Part shown: piece by piece, positions 18,310 to 28,500 of the stretch
Layout: each line of letters starts with the position of its first letter
Numbering within the stretch: position 1 is the stretch's first letter
NCBI GenBank assembly: GCA_965660145.1
Contig: CBFHYX010000001.1
Coordinates: 124,001 to 188,000 of the forward strand
Direction of reading: 5' to 3'
From: JABURQ01 sp029243145
GTDB taxonomy: Bacteria > Planctomycetota > Planctomycetia > Planctomycetales > Planctomycetaceae
Length of the DNA: 64,000 nt
Notes under the pieces: model-generated
Told to the model about the DNA's origin: nothing
Databases searched by the model: none
The model's input: the letters and a program-made list of their open reading frames with translations, nothing else
Program-made: the position numbers and the translations under genes

Positions 18310-18999
18310 AGTCTGTTCGAGCATCTGGTAGTTATTGAAGGCGAGAAACAGAAACATCAAGGCAACATAAGTGTCGTTCGTTTTCTGCCAAGCGACAATC
18401 GCAACGCCAACGCCCACGATAATGCCCAGCTTAAAAGTGTTGGCCAAGCCGCGATAAGGATCGAGACGCTGGCAGATTTGTTGGGCCACCTGCCCACCAT
18501 CGAGAGGGTACACAGGGAGCAAGTTGACGAGCCCCCACCACAAATTCACAAATTTCATCTGAAAGAAGATGTAAAACATCATGGGGGTCTGCTGGATCCC
18601 CTGTTGCGCCATCAAATATTCGACGGCAATAACAACACCATATAGAATGAACCCCGCCCCCGGACCGGCTAGTGAAATCAAGACACTGCGAGTCGGTGTG
18701 TAGCCGTAAGAAGGTTGGAACGAAGCCAATCCCCCAAAATGGTAAAGTGTGATGTTGGGCGGCCACCCGAAGTTTCGAGCCATCAAAGCATGCCCCAGTT
18801 CGTGTACCAGAATCGAGACAAAGACGACTCCTGTCCACAGAAGTATCGGAACGAGCACATTCACCTGAAGCTCTCGCGCCCAACCTTCCGAAAACCCCAT
18901 GATGACACACAGCACAAAAAATGCCGGATGAATGCGGACCGGGATTCCCAGCACCTGAAAATGTAAGTCGTATTGCGTTTGTGGGACTTGGCCGAACAT
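18286..18999 (-). CDS. Site-2 protease family (M50) membrane metalloprotease
   Basis: A 237-residue integral membrane protease of the M50/S2P group. The zinc motif HExxH is HELGH at residues 66-70, and the third ligand motif LLPVYPLDGGQ contains Asp167. Six or so hydrophobic segments surround these. Members cut membrane-bound substrates such as anti-sigma factors; some short rhomboid-like or 'metalloprotease of unknown role' forms have no PDZ domain, and this one has none. The C-terminus overlaps the convergent ACP-like lipoprotein gene. Confidence 0.92.
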   Translation of the reverse strand: MFGQVPQTQYDLHFQVLGIPVRIHPAFFVLCVIMGFSEGWARELQVNVLVPILLWTGVVFVSILVHELGHALMARNFGWPPNITLYHFGGLASFQPSYGYTPTRSVLISLAGPGAGFILYGVVIAVEYLMAQQGIQQTPMMFYIFFQMKFVNLWWGLVNLLPVYPLDGGQVAQQICQRLDPYRGLANTFKLGIIVGVGVAIVAWQKTNDTYVALMFLFLAFNNYQMLEQTSGRRGPW

Positions 19000-19140
19000 A
19001 TTTTCTCTTGGGGTGATCAGGTCAGTAGACCCCTAAAGTGTAGACAATCGATCTCTTGGCGACAATTGGTGGCTGACTCGACCCGGGCGATTCGTTCTCT
19101 ACAATAGATTTTAAAATTGTCCCCGCTTTGAGAGGCTGCT

Positions 19141-20022
19141 ATGTCACAGTTGCAATTTTATCAATCGGACCGTGGTTCTGCCGCGATGCTGATTTCTCTG
19201 GCACTCGCAGAGGATTTGCGTGAAATTGGCGATTTGACATCCGGAAATCTGATCGATTCTGAACTTCAGGCCACGATTAAAGTCGTTTCTCGTCAACGGG
19301 GAATCGTTGCCGGTCAGCCTGTGGCAGAAATGCTGTTTCAGCAACTCGACCATTCTGTGGTCTGGACGACACAATTGCCGGACGGCTCAGACGTCGAGCC
19401 GGGTTCCTTGATCGCCACGGTCGAGGGATCGGTTGTCTCCTTGTTGAAAGGAGAACGGACCGCGTTAAACTTTCTCACACAACTCTCCGGCGTGGCCACG
19501 CTCACCCAACAATACGTCGATCTCGTCGCCGATACCAAAGCCGTCATCCTCGATACTCGAAAAACCTGGCCCGGTTTTCGCAATCTGGAAAAATATGCCG
19601 TCCGTGCGGGAGGCGGAACCAATCATCGGATGGGTCTCTACGACGGTGTGATGATCAAAGACAATCATCTGGCGGCTTGGAATACCAGCGGTGCGGGGAC
19701 AATCGCCGATGCCATCCAAGAAGTTCGCAACAAAGTGGATCAGGGAATCCCGATTGAAGTGGAAGTGGACACGCTCGATCAATTGAAAGCCGCTCTTCCA
19801 GCCAAGCCCGATTACATTCTTCTCGACAACATGCCACCGAATTTGCTGCGCGAAGCTGTCAGTATTCGCGATGCGGTGTCACCTCAAATTTTGTTGGAGG
19901 CCTCTGGAGGAATCAATTTAGAGACGGTCCGTGCGGTGGCCGAAAGTGGCGTTGACCGTATCAGTATCGGTGCGTTGACTCATTCCGTCATCGGGCTCGA
20001 TATCGGTTTCGACTGGAAATGA
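19141..20022 (+). CDS. nadC: Nicotinate-nucleotide pyrophosphorylase (carboxylating)
   Basis: NadC (quinolinate phosphoribosyltransferase) converts quinolinate and PRPP to nicotinate mononucleotide in de novo NAD synthesis. The 293-residue length is normal. Key stretches are LAEDLREIGDLTS near the N-terminus, LNFLTQLSGVATLT, the signature DTRKTWPGFRNLEKYAV with GGGTNHRMGL and IKDNHL, then IEVEVDTLDQLKAAL and the C-terminal ILLEASGGINLETVRAVAESGVD. The signature has Trp where Thr is usual. No nadA or nadB is nearby. Confidence 0.97.
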   Translation: MSQLQFYQSDRGSAAMLISLALAEDLREIGDLTSGNLIDSELQATIKVVSRQRGIVAGQPVAEMLFQQLDHSVVWTTQLPDGSDVEPGSLIATVEGSVVSLLKGERTALNFLTQLSGVATLTQQYVDLVADTKAVILDTRKTWPGFRNLEKYAVRAGGGTNHRMGLYDGVMIKDNHLAAWNTSGAGTIADAIQEVRNKVDQGIPIEVEVDTLDQLKAALPAKPDYILLDNMPPNLLREAVSIRDAVSPQILLEASGGINLETVRAVAESGVDRISIGALTHSVIGLDIGFDWK

Positions 20023-20158
20023 TCGGCTATGAAAGTTGCGCGATCCGCAAAAAACAGATGTCTCATCGCTTGGATTTCTGGTAAACTAGCGAGTCTTCCA
20101 CGGAAGACCGAATTCACACATTGAACCTCCAACACACACAGATATAGAGGCTTATCTC

Positions 20159-21481
20159 ATGACTACGAAAAAATCTTCGCTCTCACGGCGTACCTTTATG
20201 GCCGGCACTGCCGGTGCGATGTCTTTACCCTTGTTTGTCCCGAAATCGGTTCTCGGAAATGCCGAGAATGCGGCTGCCAACGACAAGATTACATTGGGAT
20301 TCATCGGCGTCGGAAAGATGGCGTACGGTTCTCATATGCCGCATTTTTTGAAAATGCCCGAAGTGAAAGTGCTCGCCGTTTGTGATGTCGATACGAATCG
20401 ACGAGAAGCAGCACAGAAACGAGTCAACGATGCTTATGGGAATAAAGACTGCGATGCCTACAACGATTATGGAGATCTCTTAGCACGCGATGATATCGAC
20501 GCGGTCGTCATCGCGACCCCCGACCACTGGCATGCCTTGGTGATTCTCGATGCGGTGAAAGCCGGCAAAGATATTTATGCCGAGAAGCCGCTGACCAATA
20601 ATCTCGCCGAAGCGAAGATCGTGATGGATACGGTTAAGAATTCCGAGACTATCTTTCAGACCGGTTCCCAGCAACGGGCCGGCGAAAACTTCCGTCATGC
20701 CTGCGAACTCGTTCAAAACGGATACCTCGGCAAAATCAGTCGCGTGGAAGTGGGTGTCGGTGGACCGCCCTCTCCTGACAAACTGCCCGGTGAAGAAATG
20801 GAACCGGGACTCGATTGGGAACGCTGGTTGGGACCGGCTCCCATGCGAGAATACAGTTCCGTCCTCAGCCCGCGAGGTGTCCATAATCATTTCCCGTCTT
20901 GGCGTAACTTCCAACCCTACGGCGGTGGTGGCATGACCGACTGGGGCGCGCACCATTTCGATATCGCCCAATGGGGTCTCGGCATGGATGAATCGGGACC
21001 GGTTGAAATTGTCCCACCGGAAGACCCCAAACGAGGAAACGGCCTCAAATATATCTACGACAATGGTGTCGAACTTCTCCACGGCGGTAAAAGTGGTGTC
21101 ACGTTCTTTGGCTCAGAGGGAGAATTGTTCGTCAATCGCGGAAAGCTCTCCAGCACGCCAGAAGAGATCGTCAAGATTAAACTGAAAGATGGTGACGTAC
21201 ATCTCTACAAAGCACCGGGTGGTAGTCACGGTGGACATCGCCAAGACTGGATTAACTCCGTCAAAAGTCGCAAGCAACCGAACTGTCCCATTGAAATCGG
21301 TGCTCGCTCGGTGGCGGTCTGTCATCTCGGGAACATCGCCTATCGACATGCGGAAGAACTGGGAGGCAAGTCGTTGAAATGGGATCCGCAAGAATGGAAG
21401 TTTGTTGGCAATGAAGCCGCCAACAAATGGCAAGATTATCCTTACGAACGTCGTGAAGGATATGAACTCGCCAAAGTCTGA
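20159..21481 (+). CDS. Gfo/Idh/MocA-family oxidoreductase, Tat-exported
   Basis: A 440-residue NAD(P)-dependent oxidoreductase. The N-terminus has the twin-arginine motif SRRTFMAG followed by a hydrophobic stretch and LGNAEN, so the folded enzyme is exported, as is common in planctomycetes. The Rossmann motif is ITLGFIGVGKMA, then VLAVCDVD; the catalytic EKP motif is in YAEKPLTNNLAEA. The family acts mostly on sugars and cyclitols; C-terminal GGGGMTDWGAHHFDIAQWGL is typical of planctomycetal members that lie with sulfatases and PVC dehydrogenases. The substrate is unknown. A terminator follows directly. Confidence 0.93.
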   Translation: MTTKKSSLSRRTFMAGTAGAMSLPLFVPKSVLGNAENAAANDKITLGFIGVGKMAYGSHMPHFLKMPEVKVLAVCDVDTNRREAAQKRVNDAYGNKDCDAYNDYGDLLARDDIDAVVIATPDHWHALVILDAVKAGKDIYAEKPLTNNLAEAKIVMDTVKNSETIFQTGSQQRAGENFRHACELVQNGYLGKISRVEVGVGGPPSPDKLPGEEMEPGLDWERWLGPAPMREYSSVLSPRGVHNHFPSWRNFQPYGGGGMTDWGAHHFDIAQWGLGMDESGPVEIVPPEDPKRGNGLKYIYDNGVELLHGGKSGVTFFGSEGELFVNRGKLSSTPEEIVKIKLKDGDVHLYKAPGGSHGGHRQDWINSVKSRKQPNCPIEIGARSVAVCHLGNIAYRHAEELGGKSLKWDPQEWKFVGNEAANKWQDYPYERREGYELAKV

Positions 21482-21516
21482 TTCTCTGTGATGAAGTTGA
21501 TTATTATTAAATTTCC

Positions 21517-21553
21517 AGCGCGTGCTGAATCAATTCGGCACGCGCTTTCTTTT
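21517..21553 (+). terminator. Rho-independent terminator after the oxidoreductase gene
   Basis: A perfect 9-bp stem AGCGCGTGC / GCACGCGCT, extendable inwards, is followed by TTCTTTT. It lies 36 bp after the stop codon and separates the oxidoreductase from the lipoprotein genes. Confidence 0.88.
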
Positions 21554-21579
21554 CCCAATAGCGATCCATTTTTGAGGAT

Positions 21580-22818
21580 ATGATGCCGGCGACTTTGAAA
21601 TATTCTGTACTCTTCATCGCAGCTTTGCTGCTGATCGTGAATCTCTCGGGCTGTGATTCTACGCCTTCTGAACAATCTGGTCAGACCGGTAGCACAACCG
21701 GGGATGAAAGCGACTCACCGGAGTCTCCTGCGGAGCCAGAACCCGAACTGACTCCCCCCGTCTTCACAGACGATGAAGTTGCGGAAGCGACCCAGATGGC
21801 TACCGATGTGGGCATCTACATTCGTAAGAACGATCAGGATCAGGTCACGGTGCTCGACACGGCACGCAATCGCAGTTGGGTGGACGACTATCAATTGCAG
21901 GAACTGCTCAAACTGGAATACCTGGAAAATTTGACCGTGGAAGGCCCCGGCGTCACAGATCAGGCTGCCGAAGCGATTGCGAAATTACCGCGACTGATAT
22001 CGCTCACCATGAAGAACACATTGATCAGCGACGCGGGCATCGCCATGTTGGCGGAGGTCAAAAATCTCAAGATTATTGATTTACGCTTGTCGCCACTGGT
22101 GACGAACCAGTCGATGGTAACTTTGGCCGAGATGCCTGCCCTGAAAGCGGTTCGCTTAAGCGGCGTGACACAGTTGAGCGATGAAGGTGTCGAAACTCTG
22201 TTGGCTTTGCCTGAATTGAGCGAACTCGATCTGCGAAATTGCCGCAACGTGACCAATTCCACGATTCAAAAATTGATCGACAAAAAGACGCTGCGAACTC
22301 TGAAAATCGGTGGAGAATCCATCAATGACGAGACTCTCAGTATCTTGTCTGAAATGACGCAACTCACCGGCTTGTCACTCGATAACTGTGATATTACCGA
22401 TAGCGGATTGCCGAAACTCGCAGTGTTGCCATTACGCGACCTGACTGCCTATCAGTGTTCATCGATTACCGATCAAGGTGTTGCATTTCTGAAAACATCG
22501 GCCCAGTTACAACGACTCACGCTTCGCGATTTGCGAATCACCGGCGCCGTGTTGGCAGAGTTGCCAAGCCCTGAAAAACTGACCATGCTGAATTTGTCTC
22601 AAACCAACTTCGGCGATGAGCAAGCCGAACAACTTGCGAACTTGTCGAATCTTATCGATTTGAATGTCAGTGAGACTCCATTGACCGATGCGGCCATCAC
22701 CAGTCTTTCAAAACTGACGAGTCTGAAAAATCTGATGATGACACAAACTCAAATGACAAGCGACGGCATTGAAAAACTCAAAGCGGCATTGCCCGATTGT
22801 TCGATTCGTTCGAACTAA
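21580..22818 (+). CDS. Leucine-rich-repeat lipoprotein
   Basis: A 412-residue lipoprotein; TGAGGA precedes a double ATG. The signal ends in the lipobox NLSGC (Cys25). After an acidic linker (residues 30-60) come about eleven leucine-rich repeats of the kind found in GALA/RNI-like proteins: LENLTVEGPGVTDQAAEAI, LKIIDLRLSP, LSELDLRNCRNVTNSTI and LIDLNVSETPLTDAAI. LRR proteins bind other proteins; in planctomycetes many are surface-anchored. It overlaps nothing but is 47 bp ahead of a second LRR lipoprotein, so the two are likely one transcript and perhaps partners. Confidence 0.88.
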   Translation: MMPATLKYSVLFIAALLLIVNLSGCDSTPSEQSGQTGSTTGDESDSPESPAEPEPELTPPVFTDDEVAEATQMATDVGIYIRKNDQDQVTVLDTARNRSWVDDYQLQELLKLEYLENLTVEGPGVTDQAAEAIAKLPRLISLTMKNTLISDAGIAMLAEVKNLKIIDLRLSPLVTNQSMVTLAEMPALKAVRLSGVTQLSDEGVETLLALPELSELDLRNCRNVTNSTIQKLIDKKTLRTLKIGGESINDETLSILSEMTQLTGLSLDNCDITDSGLPKLAVLPLRDLTAYQCSSITDQGVAFLKTSAQLQRLTLRDLRITGAVLAELPSPEKLTMLNLSQTNFGDEQAEQLANLSNLIDLNVSETPLTDAAITSLSKLTSLKNLMMTQTQMTSDGIEKLKAALPDCSIRSN

Positions 22819-22865
22819 TTCAACTGTCTGAACTCAACCTGTTAGCAATATGCATCGAGAAAATT

Positions 22866-23744
22866 ATGCGACTCTTTATCTGTATTTATCTATGTGTCGT
22901 CTTGTCTCTTGCGGGATGTTCGGACAAAAAAGAGTCTAAGGCGACGGAAGACGACTCCTATTCACCGCCCGTGTTGGAAGCTCCCGCGAAGGATATGACC
23001 CGTGAGATGTCCGTCGAAGAACTCATGGAAAAACTCGGCGTGGGTGAACGCGGACAAGCTCAAAAAATTGGTGGCAAGATTCGCAAGGTGAGTCTGGTCC
23101 AGACCAATGTGAAAGATCTTTCGCCACTGAAAGGTCTCGATCTGATTATGCTGGATCTTACCTTTTGTCAGATAGAAGATTTGTCACCACTGGAAGGGAT
23201 GCCTCTCGAAGAACTCTATCTCGAAGAGACCGAGATTACTGATGAATCACTCGCACCACTCGCGGACATGCCGTTGAAGATACTTTATCTCGGCAATACC
23301 GAAGTGACCAATATCGCTCCGCTCTCCGGCTTGCCGCTCACACAATTGAATCTCCTTGATGCTCCCATCACATCGATTCAGGGGATCGAGAAGATGCCTT
23401 TGCAAACTTTGTGGGTGCCGGGCACAAACGTCTCTGACCTCACTCCGTTGAAGGGGACTCAATTGCAATCGCTTGATATCGCCCGTTCCAAAGTAATTTC
23501 CCTTGCGCCACTGGCCGGCATGACGACCTTACAACGACTCAACATGGAAGCCGTCGAAGTGACCGACCTCACCCCGTTGGAAGGCTTGCCATTGACCCGC
23601 TTGATCTTCAATCCCGCCAAGATTGAAAAGGGTCTGGATATGGTGCGTAACATGCCATCGTTACAGGAAGTGGGTCTCGACTTTGATTCCAAAATGCCTC
23701 CCGCCGAATTCTGGGCGAAGTATGACGCGGGCGAATTTCAGTAA
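22866..23744 (+). CDS. Second leucine-rich-repeat lipoprotein
   Basis: A 292-residue lipoprotein with lipobox SLAGC. The signal begins MRLFICIYLCVVL at ATG 22866; the frame upstream has no signal. Residues ~75-260 consist of short repeats with the pattern 'dLSPLkGlpLteLyL' (SPLKGLDLIMLDL, SPLEGMPLEELYL, APLSGLPLTQLNL, TPLKGTQLQSLDI), 21-23 residues each, a bacterial LRR type different from the neighbour's. It ends MPPAEFWAKYDAG, a tail seen in planctomycetal LRR proteins associated with kinase or WD40 domains. Function is likely protein binding on the outer side. Confidence 0.87.
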   Translation: MRLFICIYLCVVLSLAGCSDKKESKATEDDSYSPPVLEAPAKDMTREMSVEELMEKLGVGERGQAQKIGGKIRKVSLVQTNVKDLSPLKGLDLIMLDLTFCQIEDLSPLEGMPLEELYLEETEITDESLAPLADMPLKILYLGNTEVTNIAPLSGLPLTQLNLLDAPITSIQGIEKMPLQTLWVPGTNVSDLTPLKGTQLQSLDIARSKVISLAPLAGMTTLQRLNMEAVEVTDLTPLEGLPLTRLIFNPAKIEKGLDMVRNMPSLQEVGLDFDSKMPPAEFWAKYDAGEFQ

Positions 23745-23864
23745 GAGATTGTGAGAGAACTCTTGAATCCTGAAACCGCCTCTTGAGATTCCATCAAAAT
23801 CCCTGCATGATTGAGGGTGTGGAAGCACTCTCCCCCCCCCCATCCTCACCGGGAACCTGTCATC

Positions 23865-25502
23865 ATGCGCCGGATTTTATTCACATTGGCTCTGTTGGTC
23901 TCCATCGGTAGCTCACATCATCATCTCTCTGCTGCTGAAAAGAACACGTTCGATCTGACGCTCCGCTCGCGCGTGCCGGCCGATGCCAAGAGTGGTCTCT
24001 ATCATCATCAGTTTGAGGAACAAGAATGGAACCCGGCAGAGACGGCGATCGTTGTCTGCGACATGTGGGATTTGCACCACTGTTACAATGCCGTCCAGCG
24101 AGAGACCGAGATGGCTCCTCGCATGAATCGTCTGCTCAAGGAGGCTCGCAATTCGGGCGCGACCATCATTCATTCTCCCAGTAGTTGTATGGCTTTCTAT
24201 GAGGATCACCCTGCTCGCCAACGAGCCAAGTCGATCGTGAAGGTGGGTAATCTCCCTGAAAAAATTGGCGAGTGGTGTCATCAGATCCCTGCCGAGGAGC
24301 GAGGCGTCTACCCCATCGATCAAACCGACGGCGGTGAAGACGACGATCCCGTTGAGCATGCTAAATGGGCCAAAAAGCTGGAAGCGAAAGGGCTCAATCC
24401 CCGCGCTCCGTGGACTCGTCAAACCGACATGCTCACTATCGATAACGACCTCGATTTCATCAGCGACAACGGCGAAGAAATCTGGTCGATTCTGGAAAGA
24501 AACAAACTCAAAAATGTGATGCTCGTCGGCGTACACACCAACATGTGCGTTCTTGGACGTCCATTCGGTTTGCGCCAGATGGCACAGAACGGTAAGAACG
24601 TCGTCCTCGTTCGCGACATGACTGACACGATGTACAATCCAGGTGCTTGGCCGTATGTCTCTCACTTCACGGGGACGGATCTCATCGTTGAGCATATCGA
24701 AAAGTTCGTTTGTCCAACCGTCACCTCGGCGATGATCATTGGTGGAGACGAATTTCGTTTTCAGAACGACAAACGCCCTCACTTGGCCGTCGTGATTGCC
24801 GAAGATGAATATCGGACGAACGAAACATTGCTCCCGTTCGTTACGCAGACTCTCGGGAAAAAATTTCGGACCACAATTCTGCACGGTAGCAAAACTGAAC
24901 GGAACAACATTCCTAATTTGCATCTGATCGACGATGCCGACGTGTTGATGATCAGCGTGCGACGGCGCCCATTGCCTGCCGAGCAATTATCACATATTCA
25001 AGACTTTGAAGCTGCCGGAAAACCGATGATCGGCATTCGTACGGCCTCGCATCCGTTCCATCTGCGCAAAAAACCGGCTCCCGAAGGTCTCGCCGATTGG
25101 CCAACATTTGATGCCGATGTCTGGGGTGGGAATTACTCAAACCATTATGGTAACGGCCCTGTGACGAAAGTTTCGGTTGCTGCCGGGGCATCAGATCACG
25201 CGATGCTGAAGTCTGTTGATGTCGATACGATGACTAGCAAAGGTTCGTTGTACGTCGTGCGGCCTCTCGCCAAGAAGGCCACACCGATTCTGATGGGTGC
25301 GATTCCTGATAAGGAACCAGAACCCATCGCCTGGACGAACATCCGAAAGAACGGCGGCAAATCGTTTTATACGTCACTCGGATACATCGGAAACTTCGAA
25401 CAGCCCGCGTTCGTTCAGTTTCTGGCCAACGCAGTTCATTGGGCTGTCGGTTTGCCGACTCCAGCCAACATCAAGAATCCCACCTCCACTGTCAAAGAGT
25501 GA
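23865..25502 (+). CDS. Exported isochorismatase-like hydrolase fused to a ThuA-like domain
   Basis: A 545-residue exported protein. After a signal peptide (ILFTLALLVSIGSSHHHLSA) comes a cysteine-hydrolase domain of the isochorismatase/nicotinamidase type with Asp66 (VVCDMWDLHHC) and the nucleophile Cys228 (VHTNMCVLGR). Residues ~310-535 match the ThuA-like/trehalose utilisation glutamine-amidotransferase fold (LAVVIAEDEYRTNETLLPF, GIRTASHPFHL, and DVWGGNYSNHYG). ThuA-like proteins occur often next to PVC dehydrogenases, as here, where that gene starts 10 bp downstream. The reaction is unknown. A run of ten C residues (23832-23841) lies just upstream of the start region. Confidence 0.88.
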   Translation: MRRILFTLALLVSIGSSHHHLSAAEKNTFDLTLRSRVPADAKSGLYHHQFEEQEWNPAETAIVVCDMWDLHHCYNAVQRETEMAPRMNRLLKEARNSGATIIHSPSSCMAFYEDHPARQRAKSIVKVGNLPEKIGEWCHQIPAEERGVYPIDQTDGGEDDDPVEHAKWAKKLEAKGLNPRAPWTRQTDMLTIDNDLDFISDNGEEIWSILERNKLKNVMLVGVHTNMCVLGRPFGLRQMAQNGKNVVLVRDMTDTMYNPGAWPYVSHFTGTDLIVEHIEKFVCPTVTSAMIIGGDEFRFQNDKRPHLAVVIAEDEYRTNETLLPFVTQTLGKKFRTTILHGSKTERNNIPNLHLIDDADVLMISVRRRPLPAEQLSHIQDFEAAGKPMIGIRTASHPFHLRKKPAPEGLADWPTFDADVWGGNYSNHYGNGPVTKVSVAAGASDHAMLKSVDVDTMTSKGSLYVVRPLAKKATPILMGAIPDKEPEPIAWTNIRKNGGKSFYTSLGYIGNFEQPAFVQFLANAVHWAVGLPTPANIKNPTSTVKE

Positions 25503-25512
25503 AAGTCCCGCC

Positions 25513-28500
25513 ATGCGACTGATTTGTTTTATCACTTCTCTCGTGTTTTCCTGCGCTCTGTTTGTCTCGGCACAGGATCCGACGATTGCCCCACCCAATG
25601 CAGACGCCTATCAGGAATGGACTCTCATGAGGGTTCCCGGTACTTGGGATGAAAATTCGGGTGGCGACCTGCGCGAGTACGATGGATTTGCCTGGTATCG
25701 TTGCACGTTGCGACTCCCCGGTAACTGGGAAAAAGGAAACGATGTCGAGCTATTCGTGCCGAAAGTGGATAACGCACACGAAGCATATTTTAACGGCGTG
25801 AAAATCGGCGGCGCGGGCAAATTTCCTCCCGCCTACGAAAGTGGACTCGCGCAAGAAAATACCTACAAGATACCTGAGTCGGCCAAGCATCGTGGCAAAG
25901 ACAATATCATTGCGATTCGTGTCTTTGACCATGATGGACGTGGAGGTTTCAAATCGGTAGCACCCTTGCTGAAAAAGGGAGACCAGGCCATCAATCTCGA
26001 TGGGCGCTGGGAATTCCGTTTGGGTGATGATGTCAAATGGGCCAAGGGACCGATTGAAGTCACTGCAGCAGCCGAGTATTGGCGCGTCTTTTCTTGGGAA
26101 GAAGCACTCGCCAACGCGGCGGGTACTGATCCCCCGTTACCGCCCGCAGAAGCGATTAAGACGTTCACCGTCCCGGAAGATCTCGAACTTGAATTTGTAC
26201 TCGCTGAGCCGCAAGTGCAACAGCCGCTATTCATGAACTTCGACGAGCGAGGGCGATTGTGGGTCATGAACTATCGACAGTATCCCGATCCAGCGGGGCT
26301 TAAGATGGTCAGCCGGGATGATTTTTGGCGTTCGGTGTATGACAAACTTCCCAAACCACCGCCGCATCATACTCCGGGAGCTGACCGTATTACGATTCAT
26401 GAAGACACCAATGGTGATGGCAAATATGACAAGCATAAAACCTTCATCGACGGATTGAGCATTGCGTCTTCTTTTGTCAAAGGACGTGGTGGTGTGTACG
26501 TTTTGAATCCTCCTTACTTATTGTTCTACCCAGACGCAGACAATAACGACGTTCCCGATGGGGATCCTGAAGTTCTGCTGCAAGGATTCGGAATGGAAGA
26601 TACCCACTCGGTTGCCAACTCATTGCGTTGGGGACCGGATGGTTGGTTGTACGCCGGGCAAGGGAGTACGGTTTCGGGAAACATTCGCAAGCCGGGCGAC
26701 GATAAACACGCGATCCATTCCATGGGTCAGTTGATCTGGAGATATCATCCCGAAAAGAAAGTCTATGAAGTCTTCGCAGAAGGTGGCGGCAACACCTTCG
26801 GAGTCGAACTCGATTCTCAGGGACGCATCTTCTCTGGCCATAACGGCGGAGATACTCGCGGTTTTCATTATGTTCAAGGAGGATATTATCGAAAAGGATT
26901 CGGCAAGCACGGACCACTTTCCAATCCCTATACTTTCGGCTACTTCGCCCATATGACACATCATAGTGTGGCTCGCTTCACACATAACTTCGTGATTTAT
27001 GACGGGGTTCCTGGCTGGTCGCAAACACTTCCCGAGAAATATCATGGCAAGTTGTTTGGGGTCGAGCCGATGCAAGGTCAGGTCGTCATGTCCTCGTTTG
27101 AACCGGAAGGATCGACTTTTAAAACCGAAGACATCAGCCGCCCGATTCTCTCAGAAGATCGCCGTTTTCGACCGGTCGATATAAAAGTGGGCCCTGATGG
27201 TGCGATTTATGTGGCCGATTTTTATGAACCGCAGATCAGTCATCGTGAACACTTTGCGGGTCAAATCGATCGAACAAACGGTCGCGTTGTCCGGTTGAAA
27301 GCCAAAGGCTCAACGCCGCTTCCCCCCTTCGATATGAACAAAGTCGACAGTACGGGGTTGGTGAAGACCTTACTCAAGGGGAATCGATGGTTCCGTCAGG
27401 CAGCACTTCGTCTGCTTGCCGACCGACAGGATAAAAGTGTCTTACCGCAACTCAAACAACTCATTGCCAGTTTGGGAGAAAAGACTCCCGTCGATTTTGT
27501 ATGGGCAGTCTATCAATTGGGTGGACTGACCGACGAATACGCTGGAGAGTTACTGATGCACGCCAATCCGTATGTCCGCTTATGGACAGTACGCTTGTTG
27601 GCCGATGAAAACAAAGTCTCTCCCCCCATCGCCTATAAACTCGCCGATCTTGCGCGGAGCGAACCAAATGTGGAAGTTCGCAGCCAACTGGCTTGCTCGG
27701 CAAAACGCCTTCCCGCCGATCAGGCTTTGCCGATCATCGTAAATCTTCTCGGTCATCAAGAAGACGCCGACGACCTTCATATGCCGCTGTTGTTATGGTG
27801 GGCTTTGGAAGACAAATCAGACACGGATGGCAAAGATGTCGTTAACCTGTTTGAAGACAAAATCTTCTGGAAGAATCGCATCGTTGCCGAGGCCATTACC
27901 GAGCGATTGATGCGACGCTTTGCGCTCTCGGGAACTCGTCAGGAATTAGTTCTGGCGGCACGCTTACTCGCTCTGGCCCCCGATAAACAATCACAAGGGA
28001 AGTTGTTGGCCGGTTTCGAGGAAGCCTTCAAAGGGCGATCTTTGTCTGGTTTGCCTGACGAACTGACCGCGGCACTCACTAAGGCGGGTGGTGGTTCTTT
28101 GGCATTACAGATTCGACAAGGTAACGCAGAGGCGATTGCCACCGGACTGCAACAAATTGCCGATGAGAAAACGGCAAAAGCAGATCGTGTGGAATTGGTG
28201 AAAACATTTGGTGAAATCGAGCAAGCGAATGCTCTGCCCGTCCTGCTCACTTTATTGGAGTCGGCACAAGAGACCGAACTTCTGGCGGCCACACTTTCTG
28301 CGGTACAAAGTTATTCCGACGCAAAAATTGGAACCGCCATTATCAATCGGTATGACGATCTTAATGCCGATGCTCGCGAAGTTGCTCAGGCTGTTCTATC
28401 GAGCCGAAAAGCATGGAGCCTGCAATTGTTACAAGCCGTCTCCGAGGGACGCATCGACAAAACGTCGCTACCACTCGATATCGTTCGCAAAATGACGATT

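Noticed and set aside
23832..23841. Run of ten C as a phase-variation switch
   Set aside because: It lies outside the chosen coding region, 23 bp before the ATG; could alter expression but nothing supports it.
23913..24986. Long antisense frame over the isochorismatase-ThuA gene
   Set aside because: It is a shadow of a well-recognised gene; its His/Arg-rich product has no domain.
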